Made by a program: the position numbers and the translations under genes. From Antarctobacter heliothermus (GTDB lineage Bacteria > Pseudomonadota > Alphaproteobacteria > Rhodobacterales > Rhodobacteraceae), in NCBI RefSeq assembly GCF_900188425.1, contig NZ_FZON01000001.1, positions 1-64,000 on the forward strand: a stretch of 64,000 nucleotides of DNA. The letters run 5' to 3'. A model generated the notes under the pieces. The model had not been told where the DNA came from and ran no database searches. It was given only the letters and a program-made list of their open reading frames with translations. Below, in pieces: positions 17,157 to 26,748 of this stretch; position 1 is the first letter of the stretch; each line of letters opens with the position of its first letter.

Positions 17157-20100
17157 TCATTGTGACAGCTTGGGCGGCGGCCGCCGAAAGATGTCACGGA
17201 ACATACCCGGAGTGAAGGCCGAAAGCGGGTTGACCAGAACACGCGGCTTTTCGACCGTGCCGCGCAGGTTGAAGTTGAAGCCAATCAGCCCCTCACCCTG
17301 CCGCGAGATCAGCCGCCCGATGCCGTTCACCAGATAGATCGGCGACAGCACGCCCTGCAAATCCATGCGCCCGCTTGCCAGATCGTAATAGCCGTCCAGC
17401 GAGATCCCCATCGACGGCCCCACGGCGCTGGACCGGCTGATCACCACGCGGCTGGGCGTCAGGCGAAACCGCGCCTCGACGTCCGAGAAAAAGATCCCCG
17501 GACCGTTCAGCTGGTCCAGCATCCCCACGATGCTGACCGCATCCAGCAGGGCGGCAATGGCGGGCGCTTTGCGCAGCCGCGTGCCCTTGATCGTCATCAT
17601 GCCGTCATAGGTGCCGGGCTTGCCCCGCACCGGCGCCAGATCCAGCCGGAACGCGCCGTCGCGCACGGTCTTGAGCATATCCGCCGCACGCAGCACCTCG
17701 CCCGCGTCCTCGGCGGTGATGCGAAAGGCGGTGCCGCCGTTTTGCGGTACGGCCACGCCTTTGACCGGCGCACGCCCGCCCAGCTTGGCGGTAAAGGCGC
17801 CGTTCAGCCCCCGCGTGGTATCAAAATCGGCGCGGAACTCTTCAAACACGATGCTGTCGGTCAGCCGCAGTGTGTCCAGCGTCAGCGCCAGAGGTGCGCC
17901 CCCGCCGCCCGGACCGGCCCCGCCATCGGTGCCGGAACTGGAGGTGAACGGCGCGCTGCGCATGTCGATCCGGCCCTTGTCCACCTCGATCCCCGGAATG
18001 CCGCCCGCGCGCGCCACCAGCCGCCCGCTGACATCCAGCCAGTCGCCGACCGTGATCCGCGACAGCTCCAGCCGGTCGAACCCGCCGGAGCGATCCAGCA
18101 GAACCCGCCCCTGTGCATCCAGTCCCGCCCCCGACAGCGCCAGGCGTTCGATGGTCGGCACCTCGCCCAACAGGCCCGCGACGCTGAAATTGCCCCGCGC
18201 GGCGGGGGTCAGATCCCAGCCGATCTGCGGCAACGACAGGCCCAGCCCGTCCAGATTGCTGGTCAGCTCAAACCGGGCTGGCGCGCCGCGCGGCATATCG
18301 ATGCGCAACCGCCCCATGCCGCGCCCGCGCACGCTGTCCGGCGGCAGCCCGATGCCAAGCGCGGCGATGCTCTGCGCGGTCAGCGTCACCTCTGCGTCAA
18401 CCTCGCCGCCGCTGCCTTGCAAGGGGCGCGCCCAGCGGCCCTTGGCCGGGACACCGTCCACCAGCACCGCGCCCTCCAGCGCCACGGCGGCATTGGTGAC
18501 GCTCAACTCCAGCCGGTCGGCGGTCAGCGGCTTGCCGGGGATCGCGGTGGGCGCATCAATGTCGCGCAGCGTGCCGGACAGGTCCAGCACCACCTGATCC
18601 AGCGTCAGCCCCTCCTTCAGCGGCAGCGCGATGCGCCCCGACACCTGCGCCCGACCGCTGGCCATGTCGACGGTCCGGTCGGCCTTGTCGATCAGCCGCC
18701 AGGCCTCGTTGTTGAGATAGGCCAGCGCGGCGGTGACACCGCCAGCGGCCTGCAGACGGACCTCTCCGACCGGCGGTTGTGCGCGCAGGTCGGCGATGAC
18801 AAATTCGCTCCCTGTGATGTCGATCGGTCCGCGCCCGGCATCGGTGGTCCCCGCCTCCAGCCGCAGGCCAAGCCGGTTGTCATGCAGCGTCAGCCGCCCC
18901 GCCGCCCCGGTCAGGCCGGGCAGGCGCGGGTTGAAGGTGGCAGTGCCGTCGGAAAAGCCCAGATCAAGGTAGGTTTGCGGCATCGCCTCATCCGGCGCGG
19001 CGCGCAACGCAAAATGCACATCCTCGATCTGGCCGCTTTTGACGTTGTTGGTGATCCAGCGCCGCACCCCCGGAAAACGGTCGGCGGGCCAAAAACTCAG
19101 CACCTGTTCCGGGGTCGTTTGGGCGGCATGGGCGTCCAGCGCCAGTTGCCAGCCTGCGCGTTCCGCCGACAACCGCCCCGAGGCCCGCAACGGGTAGGCC
19201 GGGTCGGTCACCCGCAGCTCTCCCAGGGTCATCTGGAACGGTTCCAGCCGGATCTTGAAGGCCATCTCGGCCCCTGACAGTGCAATCGGGCGCTCCAGCA
19301 GCGCCCCCTCGGCCAGTGACATGTCGGTCAACAGAAACTGCCCGGTCAGCCCGCGCGGCCAGCCGGTCTCGATCCCGTTCAGACGAGCGGTTCCGGCGGC
19401 GGTCACGGTGCCCAGCGGAGAGGTCAGTTGAATGCGCTGAAACCGCAGAACCCCCTCGTCGGGGCGATAGGTAAAGGCGGTCTCTGCCGCGTCAAACGGC
19501 AGCGCGCGGGTGGCGGCGGTGGGTTGCAGCGCCCCCGCGCCGATCTGTAATGACGCCTCCAGCGGCTGCAACATGCCGTTTTCGTCCAGGGCCGAGCGCA
19601 GCGCGCCCGAAATCGGCGCATCCAACTCCTTGAGCCAGGCCAGCGCCGGGCTTTGCGTGGCAATGTCGCGCGACGCCAGCCCGTGTAGGAGGATACTGAA
19701 ATCAAGGCTCTGCGCCCCGATCGGGCTGTGCGCCTCGACCTCGACCGTGGCGACCCCGTCGCCGCCCGACAGCAGCGCCACATCGCCGGTTGCCCGCAAG
19801 ATGCCGTCCTCCCGCGCCAGCCGCAGCCGCCCGCCATCGGCGGTCCAGCCGCGCCGCGCGCGCTGATCCTCATAGCGCAGGGTCAGGGCGTCCGCCTCGA
19901 ACACCTCCAGCTGCGCCAGCTTGGGGTCGGCCATGATGGTGTCGATCTGCCCGATGATCTGGGCAATGTCCGGCATGTCGGCGCCTTCGGCAAAGGCATC
20001 GCCAAGCGCCAGACCCAACCGCCCGTCGCGGTCGCGCCGCAGGGTGACAAACGCGCCAGAGACCTGCGCCTCGCGCAGCACGACCTTGCCGCTCAGCAGC

Positions 20101-20441
20101 GCCCGTGGCGAGATCCCGGCCTCGATGTCCGACAACTGCGCCACCGGCGCGCCGTTCTGATTGCGGATGTCCACGTCCCACAGGATGATCCGCGCCAGCC
20201 CGGACCGTTGCACCAGCAGGCTCATGCGGCCAAAATCGACCCGGATGCCCGGCAGGCACTGGGCGATGCGCGCCTCGATCCGCTCCCGGACCCAGGCAGG
20301 CGCGTCCACCGGGCGCCCGATCATCATGTACCCCGAAATGCCAATCGCAGCGATCAGCGCCAGAAGAATGACCAGAACGGCACGACCGCGCCGCCGACGT
20401 CGCCGGGGCGTCGGGGTCGGAGTTTTTGCATCACCGCTCAC
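17157..20441 (-). CDS. Large AsmA/YhdP-like envelope protein
   Basis: A 1094-aa inner-membrane-anchored protein. A basic N-terminus (RRRRRRGR) is followed by one transmembrane segment (VLVILLALIAAIGISGYMMI), then a long periplasmic beta-rich repeat region, ending in the AsmA-like C-terminal domain (SLDGYYDLASGRMDLQGVLS; NGIGRLISRQGEGLIGFNF). Members of this superfamily form groove-like bridges thought to move phospholipid to the outer membrane. The start is GTG at 20441. Very GC-rich coding with a long antisense open frame, which is an artefact of codon use. Confidence 0.88.
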   Translation of the reverse strand: MSGDAKTPTPTPRRRRRRGRAVLVILLALIAAIGISGYMMIGRPVDAPAWVRERIEARIAQCLPGIRVDFGRMSLLVQRSGLARIILWDVDIRNQNGAPVAQLSDIEAGISPRALLSGKVVLREAQVSGAFVTLRRDRDGRLGLALGDAFAEGADMPDIAQIIGQIDTIMADPKLAQLEVFEADALTLRYEDQRARRGWTADGGRLRLAREDGILRATGDVALLSGGDGVATVEVEAHSPIGAQSLDFSILLHGLASRDIATQSPALAWLKELDAPISGALRSALDENGMLQPLEASLQIGAGALQPTAATRALPFDAAETAFTYRPDEGVLRFQRIQLTSPLGTVTAAGTARLNGIETGWPRGLTGQFLLTDMSLAEGALLERPIALSGAEMAFKIRLEPFQMTLGELRVTDPAYPLRASGRLSAERAGWQLALDAHAAQTTPEQVLSFWPADRFPGVRRWITNNVKSGQIEDVHFALRAAPDEAMPQTYLDLGFSDGTATFNPRLPGLTGAAGRLTLHDNRLGLRLEAGTTDAGRGPIDITGSEFVIADLRAQPPVGEVRLQAAGGVTAALAYLNNEAWRLIDKADRTVDMASGRAQVSGRIALPLKEGLTLDQVVLDLSGTLRDIDAPTAIPGKPLTADRLELSVTNAAVALEGAVLVDGVPAKGRWARPLQGSGGEVDAEVTLTAQSIAALGIGLPPDSVRGRGMGRLRIDMPRGAPARFELTSNLDGLGLSLPQIGWDLTPAARGNFSVAGLLGEVPTIERLALSGAGLDAQGRVLLDRSGGFDRLELSRITVGDWLDVSGRLVARAGGIPGIEVDKGRIDMRSAPFTSSSGTDGGAGPGGGGAPLALTLDTLRLTDSIVFEEFRADFDTTRGLNGAFTAKLGGRAPVKGVAVPQNGGTAFRITAEDAGEVLRAADMLKTVRDGAFRLDLAPVRGKPGTYDGMMTIKGTRLRKAPAIAALLDAVSIVGMLDQLNGPGIFFSDVEARFRLTPSRVVISRSSAVGPSMGISLDGYYDLASGRMDLQGVLSPIYLVNGIGRLISRQGEGLIGFNFNLRGTVEKPRVLVNPLSAFTPGMFRDIFRRPPPKLSQ

Positions 20442-20523
20442 TGGAAGCCCGCATCTTCTGTCTTACTCTCTCTTGGCGTAGCTCTATGACACATCTTAGC
20501 GCACCGAAACAAAGGAGATATCC

Positions 20524-20985
20524 ATGTCCGACACCGCCGCGACCGCCGCACCGGAATTTACCCTGCCCTCGACCGCCGGTGACGTCTCATCCGCCGCCCT
20601 CAAGGGGACGCCGTTTGTGCTGTTCTTCTACCCGCGCGATGACACCTCTGGCTGCACCAAGGAGAATGAGGCCTTCACCGCCCTCCTGCCACAGTTCGAG
20701 GCGCTGGGGGTCAAGGTCTACGGCATCTCCAAGGATTCGATTGCCAGCCATGAAAAGTTCATGGCCAAGAAGAACCTGACCGTGCCGCTGATCTCTGACG
20801 AGGGGTCCGACCTGTCCGAAAATCTGGGCGTGTGGAAGGAAAAATCCATGTACGGCAAGACCTTCTGGGGCATCGAGCGGTCCACTTTCCTGATCGGTGC
20901 CGACGGCCGGATCGCGCAGGAGTGGCGCAAGGTCAAGGTGCCAGGCCATGCCGAAGCAGTGCTGGAGGCGGCGCGCGCCCTGTGA
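20524..20985 (+). CDS. bcp: Bcp-type thioredoxin-dependent peroxiredoxin (1-Cys)
   Basis: A 153-aa PrxQ/BCP peroxiredoxin that reduces peroxides in the cytosol. The active-site segment is FYPRDDTSGCTKENEAF with peroxidatic C44, which is the only cysteine in the protein; the resolving Cys five residues later, found in many BCPs, is absent, so resolution needs an external thiol. AAAGGAG precedes the ATG. It is divergent from the AsmA-like gene. Confidence 0.95.
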   Translation: MSDTAATAAPEFTLPSTAGDVSSAALKGTPFVLFFYPRDDTSGCTKENEAFTALLPQFEALGVKVYGISKDSIASHEKFMAKKNLTVPLISDEGSDLSENLGVWKEKSMYGKTFWGIERSTFLIGADGRIAQEWRKVKVPGHAEAVLEAARAL

Positions 20986-21078
20986 TCGTTGGCGGCGTGC
21001 GGGGCCTTGCGCCCTGCGGCCCCGGCCCTCATACCCCCGGGGACATTTGACAGCCCGACCAAACAAGAGGGACGCCGC

Positions 21079-21906
21079 ATGACCATGAGCCTTTGCGAGA
21101 TGGCGGTGGACGTTCTGACCACCGCCGATGGCCGGCAGAAAACCGCCAAGTCACGGGCCTACGCGGCGCAATGGTTTGCCGCACGCGACGCGGGCACGCC
21201 GATTCCCGTCGGGCGGGCCGACCCGCCGCTCCGCCCCGCGCGGCCCGAACAACCGGAGCTGCTGAACCCGCGCGACGTGCCCAAACGCAAACCCGGCAGC
21301 CCGCAGGGCCGCATCGCCCTGCTGCATGCCGTCGCGCATATCGAACTGAACGCCGTCGATCTGCATTGGGACATCATCCCGCGCTTTGCCGCGACGCCGA
21401 TGCCCGCCGGGTTCTATGACGACTGGGTCAGAGCGGCGGATGATGAGAGCAAACACTTCAACCTGATGTGTGATTGTCTGGAAGAGATGGACAGTTTCTA
21501 CGGCGCCCTGCCCGCCCACGCGGGCATGTGGCGTGCCGCAGAAGACACAGTTGATGATTTGATGGGCAGGCTCGCCGTGGTCCCGATGGTGCTCGAGGCG
21601 CGCGGTCTGGACGTCACTCCCGGCATGATCGGGATCTTTCGCAAGGCAGGTGTCACAAGCGCGGTAACAGCCCTTGAAACGATCTATGCCGAAGAGGTCA
21701 GCCATGTGGCCTATGGGTCAAAATGGTTCCACTTCTTGTGTGGCAGGCACGACACGGACCCAATTGTTGTGTTTCACGATCTTGTCAGACGCTACTTCAA
21801 AGGCGCGCTCAAACCCCCATTCAACGATGAAAAACGCGCCGAAGCGGGGCTGCCACCGGACTTCTATTGGCCGCTCGCGGATCAGACCCCGCCTAGAACC
21901 CGTTGA
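21079..21906 (+). CDS. DUF455 ferritin-like protein
   Basis: A 275-aa protein with a ferritin-like four-helix bundle of the DUF455 type. Likely metal ligands are in HAVAHIELNAVDLHWD, ADDESKHFNLMCDCL and YAEEVSHVAYGSKWFH. I chose ATG at 21079 (MTMSLCEMAVDVL), preceded by AAGAGGG. It lies 93 bp after bcp on the same strand. Metal binding is predicted from the His/Glu pattern; the function is not established. Confidence 0.88.
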   Translation: MTMSLCEMAVDVLTTADGRQKTAKSRAYAAQWFAARDAGTPIPVGRADPPLRPARPEQPELLNPRDVPKRKPGSPQGRIALLHAVAHIELNAVDLHWDIIPRFAATPMPAGFYDDWVRAADDESKHFNLMCDCLEEMDSFYGALPAHAGMWRAAEDTVDDLMGRLAVVPMVLEARGLDVTPGMIGIFRKAGVTSAVTALETIYAEEVSHVAYGSKWFHFLCGRHDTDPIVVFHDLVRRYFKGALKPPFNDEKRAEAGLPPDFYWPLADQTPPRTR

Positions 21907-22069
21907 ATAGGCGGTTTTTTGCCATTTCGGCCCCTTCCCGCCGGTGCGACCGAATCGCATGGCTAAAATTCTTGCGGAGTGACGAATGGCTGGGGTAAGC
22001 CCGTCGACAGGGTGCCGTTCTGTGGGGACAGCGAGCACCTTGTATGGGACGGGACTAGGGGACAGTCGG

Positions 22070-23380
22070 GTGAGATCACGTCTGACGATCAGATTACATG
22101 CGCTTGTTGAGCGCTTTTTTCCAGAACGCCGGCTCTTTTTGAGATCCGACACCGATACGCGGTTCATCCGCCTTCGGTCCGAAACGCAGGCCGTGGCTTT
22201 CACCGGCCTCACCGTGCTGATGGGCTGGACCATCGTGGCCACCGCGATCCTGCTGATGGATTCGATCGGGGCCGGAAATTTCCGCGAACAGGCCAAACGG
22301 GAACAGCTGACGTATCAACAGCGCCTCAACGCGCTGTCGGCCGAACGCGACGCCCGCACCGCAGAGGCACTGGCCGCGCAGGACCGCTTTTCCGCAGCCC
22401 TTCGTCAGGTCTCGGTCATGCAGACCGAACTGCTCGACTCCGAGGCGCACCGCCGCGAGCTGGAAACCGGGATCGACGTGATCCAGGCCACGCTGCGCGA
22501 CGTCATGAAATCCCGTGAGGATGCCACCAAGCGGCTGGTCGAACTGGAATCCGACCTCAAGGGTGAGGTTGCCGTGGCCCGCGCCAGCGGCGATGACGCC
22601 ACCGTGAACCTGCTGACCGACGCCCTGTCCCGCGTCGCAGAGGAACGCGATCAGGTCATCGCCGACGCCCAGCTGTCGCTGATCCGCGCCGCAGAGATGC
22701 AGGCCGCCATCGAAACACTCGAAGACAAGAACGACCGCATCTTCCGCCAGCTCGAAGAGGCGATGACCGTCTCCGTGCTGCCGCTGGACAAGATGTTCGA
22801 AAAGGCCGGGATGAACCCGGACCGCATTCTGGACGAGGTCCGCAAGGGTTACTCCGGTCAGGGCGGCCCGCTGACACCGCTGTCCTTCTCGACCAAGGGC
22901 GATGATGCCCCCTCCCCCGACACGCTGCGCGCCAACCGCATTCTCAACCAGATGGACCGGCTGAACCTGTACCGGATCGCCGCGCAAAAGGCGCCGTTCG
23001 CCTCGCCGCTCAAGGATGCGTTCCGCTTTACCTCGGGGTTCGGCTATCGCTGGGGCCGTCTGCACGCAGGCACCGATTTTGCCGCCCCGCACGGCACGCC
23101 GATCTATTCCACAGCCGATGGCGTCGTGATCCACGCCGACTGGCAGTCGGGGTATGGGCGGCTGGTCAAGATCCAGCATGAATTCGGCATCGAGACACGT
23201 TATGCGCATATGTCCAAAATCCGCGTGAAAGTCGGGGATAGGGTCTCGCGCGGGCAGCGGATCGGTGATATGGGAAACACTGGTCGATCGACCGGGACCC
23301 ATCTCCATTACGAAGTCCGAGTCGGTGGCAAACCCGTCAATCCGATGATCTATATCAAGGCTGCGAACGATGTTTTCTAA
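22070..23380 (+). CDS. M23-family peptidoglycan endopeptidase with coiled coil
   Basis: A 436-aa membrane-anchored LytM-type protein. One transmembrane segment (about residues 42-63, TGLTVLMGWTIVATAILLMD) is followed by a long coiled coil (about 75-250) and a C-terminal M23 domain with zinc ligands in LHAGTDF and THLHYE. I chose GTG at 22070 (RSRLTIRLHALVERFFPER) because the longer frame adds an uncharacteristic N-terminus. The gene overlaps the bactofilin gene by 11 bp. M23-bactofilin pairs are known from cell-shape systems, so a role in localised wall cutting is likely. Confidence 0.9.
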   Translation: MRSRLTIRLHALVERFFPERRLFLRSDTDTRFIRLRSETQAVAFTGLTVLMGWTIVATAILLMDSIGAGNFREQAKREQLTYQQRLNALSAERDARTAEALAAQDRFSAALRQVSVMQTELLDSEAHRRELETGIDVIQATLRDVMKSREDATKRLVELESDLKGEVAVARASGDDATVNLLTDALSRVAEERDQVIADAQLSLIRAAEMQAAIETLEDKNDRIFRQLEEAMTVSVLPLDKMFEKAGMNPDRILDEVRKGYSGQGGPLTPLSFSTKGDDAPSPDTLRANRILNQMDRLNLYRIAAQKAPFASPLKDAFRFTSGFGYRWGRLHAGTDFAAPHGTPIYSTADGVVIHADWQSGYGRLVKIQHEFGIETRYAHMSKIRVKVGDRVSRGQRIGDMGNTGRSTGTHLHYEVRVGGKPVNPMIYIKAANDVF

Positions 23381-23891
23381 GAGCAAGATCAATGAGCCCG
23401 GCCACAAGGCCGACGACGTGTCGAAACCGGCCATGCCTGAGCCTTCGAAAGCCTCCGCAGGGGATTACAAGCCCGCCGCGACGCCAAAGGCGAAGCCGCC
23501 GGCCTCTGTCCTGTCCGCTGACCTGCATGTGACCGGCAATCTCAAGACGACCGGCGACATTCAGGTCGAGGGCACGGTAGAGGGCGACATTCGCGCCCAC
23601 CTGCTGACCATCGGCGAAAGCGCCACCATCAAAGGCGAAGTTGTCGCTGACGATGTGGTTGTAAACGGTCGTATCGTGGGCCGCGTCCGTGGCCTGAAGG
23701 TCCGCCTGACCGCCACCGCGCGCGTCGAGGGTGACATCATCCACAAGACCATCGCCATCGAATCCGGTGCGCATTTCGAGGGTTCTGTGCAGCGTCAGGA
23801 CGATCCGCTCAACGGCGGCAAACGTCCGGTGCAACAACCCGGTGCGCAGCAGGCCGCGCCCGCCGCCGCCGCGACCAGCAACAACGACTGA
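23370..23891 (+). CDS. Bactofilin
   Basis: A 173-aa bactofilin, a polymer-forming beta-helical cytoskeletal protein. The core (about residues 50-125) has the repeating pattern VTGNLKTTGDIQVEGTVEGD, IKGEVVADDVVVNGRIVGRV and LTATARVEGDIIHKTIAIES. Flanking tails are proline/alanine-rich and disordered. Start ATG lies inside the end of the M23 gene, implying translational coupling. Bactofilins recruit wall enzymes, which fits the neighbour. Confidence 0.95.
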   Translation: MFSKSKINEPGHKADDVSKPAMPEPSKASAGDYKPAATPKAKPPASVLSADLHVTGNLKTTGDIQVEGTVEGDIRAHLLTIGESATIKGEVVADDVVVNGRIVGRVRGLKVRLTATARVEGDIIHKTIAIESGAHFEGSVQRQDDPLNGGKRPVQQPGAQQAAPAAAATSNND

Positions 23892-23912
23892 TTTCCAAGC
23901 GCAGTCTCTGGA

Positions 23913-23948
23913 ACGTAAAAGGCCCCGCACATGCGGGGCCTTTTACGT
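23913..23948. terminator. Bidirectional transcription terminator
   Basis: A perfect 17-bp stem (23913-23929 with 23932-23948) and a 2-nt centre, with A-rich and T-rich ends. It sits between the convergent bactofilin and lipoprotein genes and should stop transcription from both sides. Confidence 0.92.
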
Positions 23949-23986
23949 TTTGCCAAGGGTGCCCCGGCACGATGCCGGGACCGGCG

Positions 23987-24271
23987 TCAGTTGCCGCGTC
24001 TTTGCTGCTGGGTCTGTTGTTGGTCCTGCACCTGTTGCTGGGCCTGTGTCAGGTCACGCGTCTGGGTGCGGTTGGCCGCTGCCACGTCCGGGCTGACCGG
24101 GCCCGCAATGGTTCCGTCCGCCAGGACAAAATTGTCGCCAATGATCGCCCCGTTCACCACGTTGCCGAACTTGTCGAATTCCGGCTGTACATAAACTTCG
24201 GTCTCTTCGGTCTGCGCGCAGGCCGCTGCAAGTGCCGCACAGGCGCAGGCCGCAATCCAAGTCTGGCGCAT
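23987..24271 (-). CDS. Small Gln-rich lipoprotein
   Basis: A 94-aa predicted lipoprotein. The signal peptide MRQTWIAACACAALAAAC ends at a lipobox Cys (C18), and the mature part begins AQTEETEVYVQPEFDKFGN. The C-terminal 25 residues are Gln-rich (AQQQVQDQQQTQQQ). GAGGGAC precedes the ATG at 24271. A much longer open frame in the same phase exists upstream but is antisense to the next gene and is not real. Function unknown. Confidence 0.8.
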   Translation of the reverse strand: MRQTWIAACACAALAAACAQTEETEVYVQPEFDKFGNVVNGAIIGDNFVLADGTIAGPVSPDVAAANRTQTRDLTQAQQQVQDQQQTQQQRRGN

Positions 24272-24475
24272 TTTCTGTCCCTCATTTGATTGTTTCCCCG
24301 CGTTCATTCTGCGCTGTGGCCGCCCCCTGTGCAAGACGACATCTGCGGGGATTGGAATGCCTCGCAAGATCCCAGGACGTCTGCAACCGGATCCGGTCCA
24401 GCCCCAGCCGGAAAAGGCTCGCGTTGCGGGGGCGCATTTGCTTTGATGTTGCCACCCATCCCGGAAGGACACGTC

Positions 24476-25858
24476 ATGCGCCGCCCGCTCATACTTGCGC
24501 TTTGCACATTGCTGATGCCCGTCGCCGCCAGTGCGGCGCGTATTGGCCTGACCGACGACCCGGCCTACGGATGCCTTGTCGAATTGAGCGGCAGGATAGA
24601 GCCGGGGGATGCCACCCGACTGCGCGCGGCCATCGAAGAGGCGGCCAGCCTGCCGCGGTACGACGGCACGATCTACGTCAATGCGGATCTCGACGACGGC
24701 AGACCGAACTTCGGCATCTACCAACCCTTGCATCTTTGCCTCGACAGCCCGGGCGGGTCCCTGAGCGAGGCAATGGACCTGATCGACGTTGTACACGGCC
24801 ACCTTGGCACGGTGGTCCGGGACGGCGCGCGCTGCGAGAGCGCCTGCGCGCTGGTCTTCATGGCGGGCAGCCATTCGACCGAGACCGATTTTGGCCTGTC
24901 GGTGAACCGCTTCTTGCATGTCGGCGGAAAGCTGGGGTTTCACGCCCCCAGTCTGACCGTGGCAGAGGGCCGCTATGACGCCGATACCGTCGAACGCGCC
25001 TACAGGGTTTCGGTGTCGGTGACGGAACTGATCTTTCGCAACCTCGTCCGCTTTCGCTTTTCTCCCTCGCTGGCGGCGCGGATGCACGCCACCCCGGCCG
25101 AAGACATGTTCTACGTCACAACGGTCGAACAGGCCGCGCGTTGGGGCATTGCCGTACTGGGCGTCGACAGCCCGTCCAGTGTGACTGACGCGGTCATCCG
25201 CACCGCCTGCGGCAATCTCTACCTGTCGGCATTGGACCGCATGACCAGCGATCCAGAAGTCTGGCCAAACGCCCTGAGCGGCATGAACGAGCCTGTGGAA
25301 CGCCTTGGCGACCAAGGCTATAGCTATCGTGCCTTCGGGCAGGAGGCGGCGGGGGCCTGTGTCGTAAGGGCGGAGAATCCGAACAACAACGACGGCATTG
25401 CCGGCAGCTTTTGGGGCACCGCCCCCTTGGTCCGCACCTCTGTCTGGGCCACGGCAAACGTGCGCGACGCGGAACCGCCTGTCTCTTTCGGGTTCCTGCA
25501 GAATTTCATGGCATGGCCCGGAGTACTGCCGCTGGACGCCCTGCCCCGCGATGGACAGGCCCGCGTCCTGAACACCTCTGGCACATGCACCGTCTTCGAT
25601 AGTGCGGACCGGCTCACCGACAGCGATCCCTGCACGCGCGCGCGACAGGCCACGGGCGATGGCGGCATGACCGACACCCATTTCTGGCCATCCGGCGCGC
25701 GGACCTTGCTGGAGTACCAGGGCGGCACGATTCGGGTGAATGGCAATTCCGGCGGGATCAGCTACTGGCCCGGACAGCCGGTTCAGGGCGCACCGCGCCC
25801 CACCTGCACGCTCAACAGCGGCTCTGGCAATCGGTTCTGCTTTCAGGCGCTGGACTGA
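24476..25858 (+). CDS. Periplasmic ClpP-like (COG3904-type) protein
   Basis: A 460-aa secreted protein. The signal peptide is residues 1-20 (cut after AASA). Residues about 35-210 look like a ClpP/crotonase-fold domain: LCLDSPGGSLSEAMDL for the oxyanion loop, a candidate nucleophile S122 in CESACALVFMAG and a candidate His H156 in KLGFHAPSL. The remaining 250 residues are Cys-containing and unfamiliar, with a Trp/Gly-rich end. GGAAGGAC precedes the ATG. The proteolytic role is inferred from the fold motif. Confidence 0.75.
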   Translation: MRRPLILALCTLLMPVAASAARIGLTDDPAYGCLVELSGRIEPGDATRLRAAIEEAASLPRYDGTIYVNADLDDGRPNFGIYQPLHLCLDSPGGSLSEAMDLIDVVHGHLGTVVRDGARCESACALVFMAGSHSTETDFGLSVNRFLHVGGKLGFHAPSLTVAEGRYDADTVERAYRVSVSVTELIFRNLVRFRFSPSLAARMHATPAEDMFYVTTVEQAARWGIAVLGVDSPSSVTDAVIRTACGNLYLSALDRMTSDPEVWPNALSGMNEPVERLGDQGYSYRAFGQEAAGACVVRAENPNNNDGIAGSFWGTAPLVRTSVWATANVRDAEPPVSFGFLQNFMAWPGVLPLDALPRDGQARVLNTSGTCTVFDSADRLTDSDPCTRARQATGDGGMTDTHFWPSGARTLLEYQGGTIRVNGNSGGISYWPGQPVQGAPRPTCTLNSGSGNRFCFQALD

Positions 25859-25966
25859 CGCGGCATTCGACCGCCGCGCCCCCGGCGCGCTCGCGGCTCG
25901 CCAAGGCGCGATAGCCCCGGTCGGACCGGCACTGCGTCCCCGGCATCGCCCATGCGACGGACCAGA

Positions 25967-26551
25967 TCACGCCTCCAGCACGGCATCCCAATACAGAAAG
26001 TCCAGCCAGCTGTCGTGCAGGTGGTTGGGCGGGAATCGCCGCCCCATGTTCAACAGCTCCCCGGCAGAGGGCTGGCGCGGCGGTTTGCGCAGCGCCATTC
26101 CCACCTGCCGCAGGCTTTTGGAGCCTTTGCGCAAGTTGCACGGCGCACAGGCCGCCACCACGTTTTCCCAGCTGGTGATGCCCCCCGCCGCGCGCGGAAT
26201 CACATGGTCAAAGGTCAGTTCGGCCTTGGCCCCGCAGTACTGACAGTGAAATTCGTCCCGCAGAAAAAGATTGAAGCGCGTGAAGGCCACGCGCTTCTGA
26301 GGTTTGACGAAATCTTTCAGCACCACCACGCTGGGTATCCTCAGCGTCATGCTGGGGCTGCGCACCACCTCGTCATATTCGGCGACAATATCGACCCGGT
26401 CCAGAAAGGCCGCCTTGATGGCGTCCTGCCAGGTCCACAGGCTGAGCGGATAGTAGGACAGCGGACGATAGTCCGCGTTCAGCACCAACGCAGGGTGATG
26501 CTTGAGCGCGCCCGGTTCGCGCACGAAATTGGTTCTGAACTCGCTATTCAT
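25967..26551 (-). CDS. HNH endonuclease
   Basis: A 194-aa HNH-family nuclease. The zinc ribbon and HNH core are CQYCGAKAELTFDHVIPRAA and NVVAACAPCNLRKGSK. The N-terminal part ALVLNADYRPLSYYPLSLWT is shared by a widespread chromosomal HNH family. I chose ATG at 26551 (MNSEFRTNFVREPGALKHHP). There are no phage or restriction genes nearby, so it appears to be a core gene; its substrate is unknown. Confidence 0.9.
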   Translation of the reverse strand: MNSEFRTNFVREPGALKHHPALVLNADYRPLSYYPLSLWTWQDAIKAAFLDRVDIVAEYDEVVRSPSMTLRIPSVVVLKDFVKPQKRVAFTRFNLFLRDEFHCQYCGAKAELTFDHVIPRAAGGITSWENVVAACAPCNLRKGSKSLRQVGMALRKPPRQPSAGELLNMGRRFPPNHLHDSWLDFLYWDAVLEA

Positions 26552-26748
26552 GAGAGACTCGCCCTCTGCCCGGTCTGCCTGTTCATCAAGCGCCAGAGCG
26601 GGGAACCCGCCCCAGCTTGAAAACACTATATCTCGCGTTTGCGCTCTGGCAAGTCCCGCAAGATGAAGTGGTCAGACAGAGGCTTAGCCTGCCTAGGTAA
26701 AGGGCATGTGACAAACGGGATTACGGTATCCACAAGCAGAGCAGGTGA

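Noticed and set aside
17742-19277. Long open frame opposite the AsmA-like gene (511 aa)
   Set aside because: It is antisense to a well-supported gene, has a Gln/Arg/His-rich composition typical of reversed GC-rich coding sequence, and has no recognisable motif.
23987-25681. 564-aa minus-strand open frame
   Set aside because: Only the last 94 codons are a gene (the lipoprotein with its own ribosome site); the rest is antisense to the ClpP-like gene.
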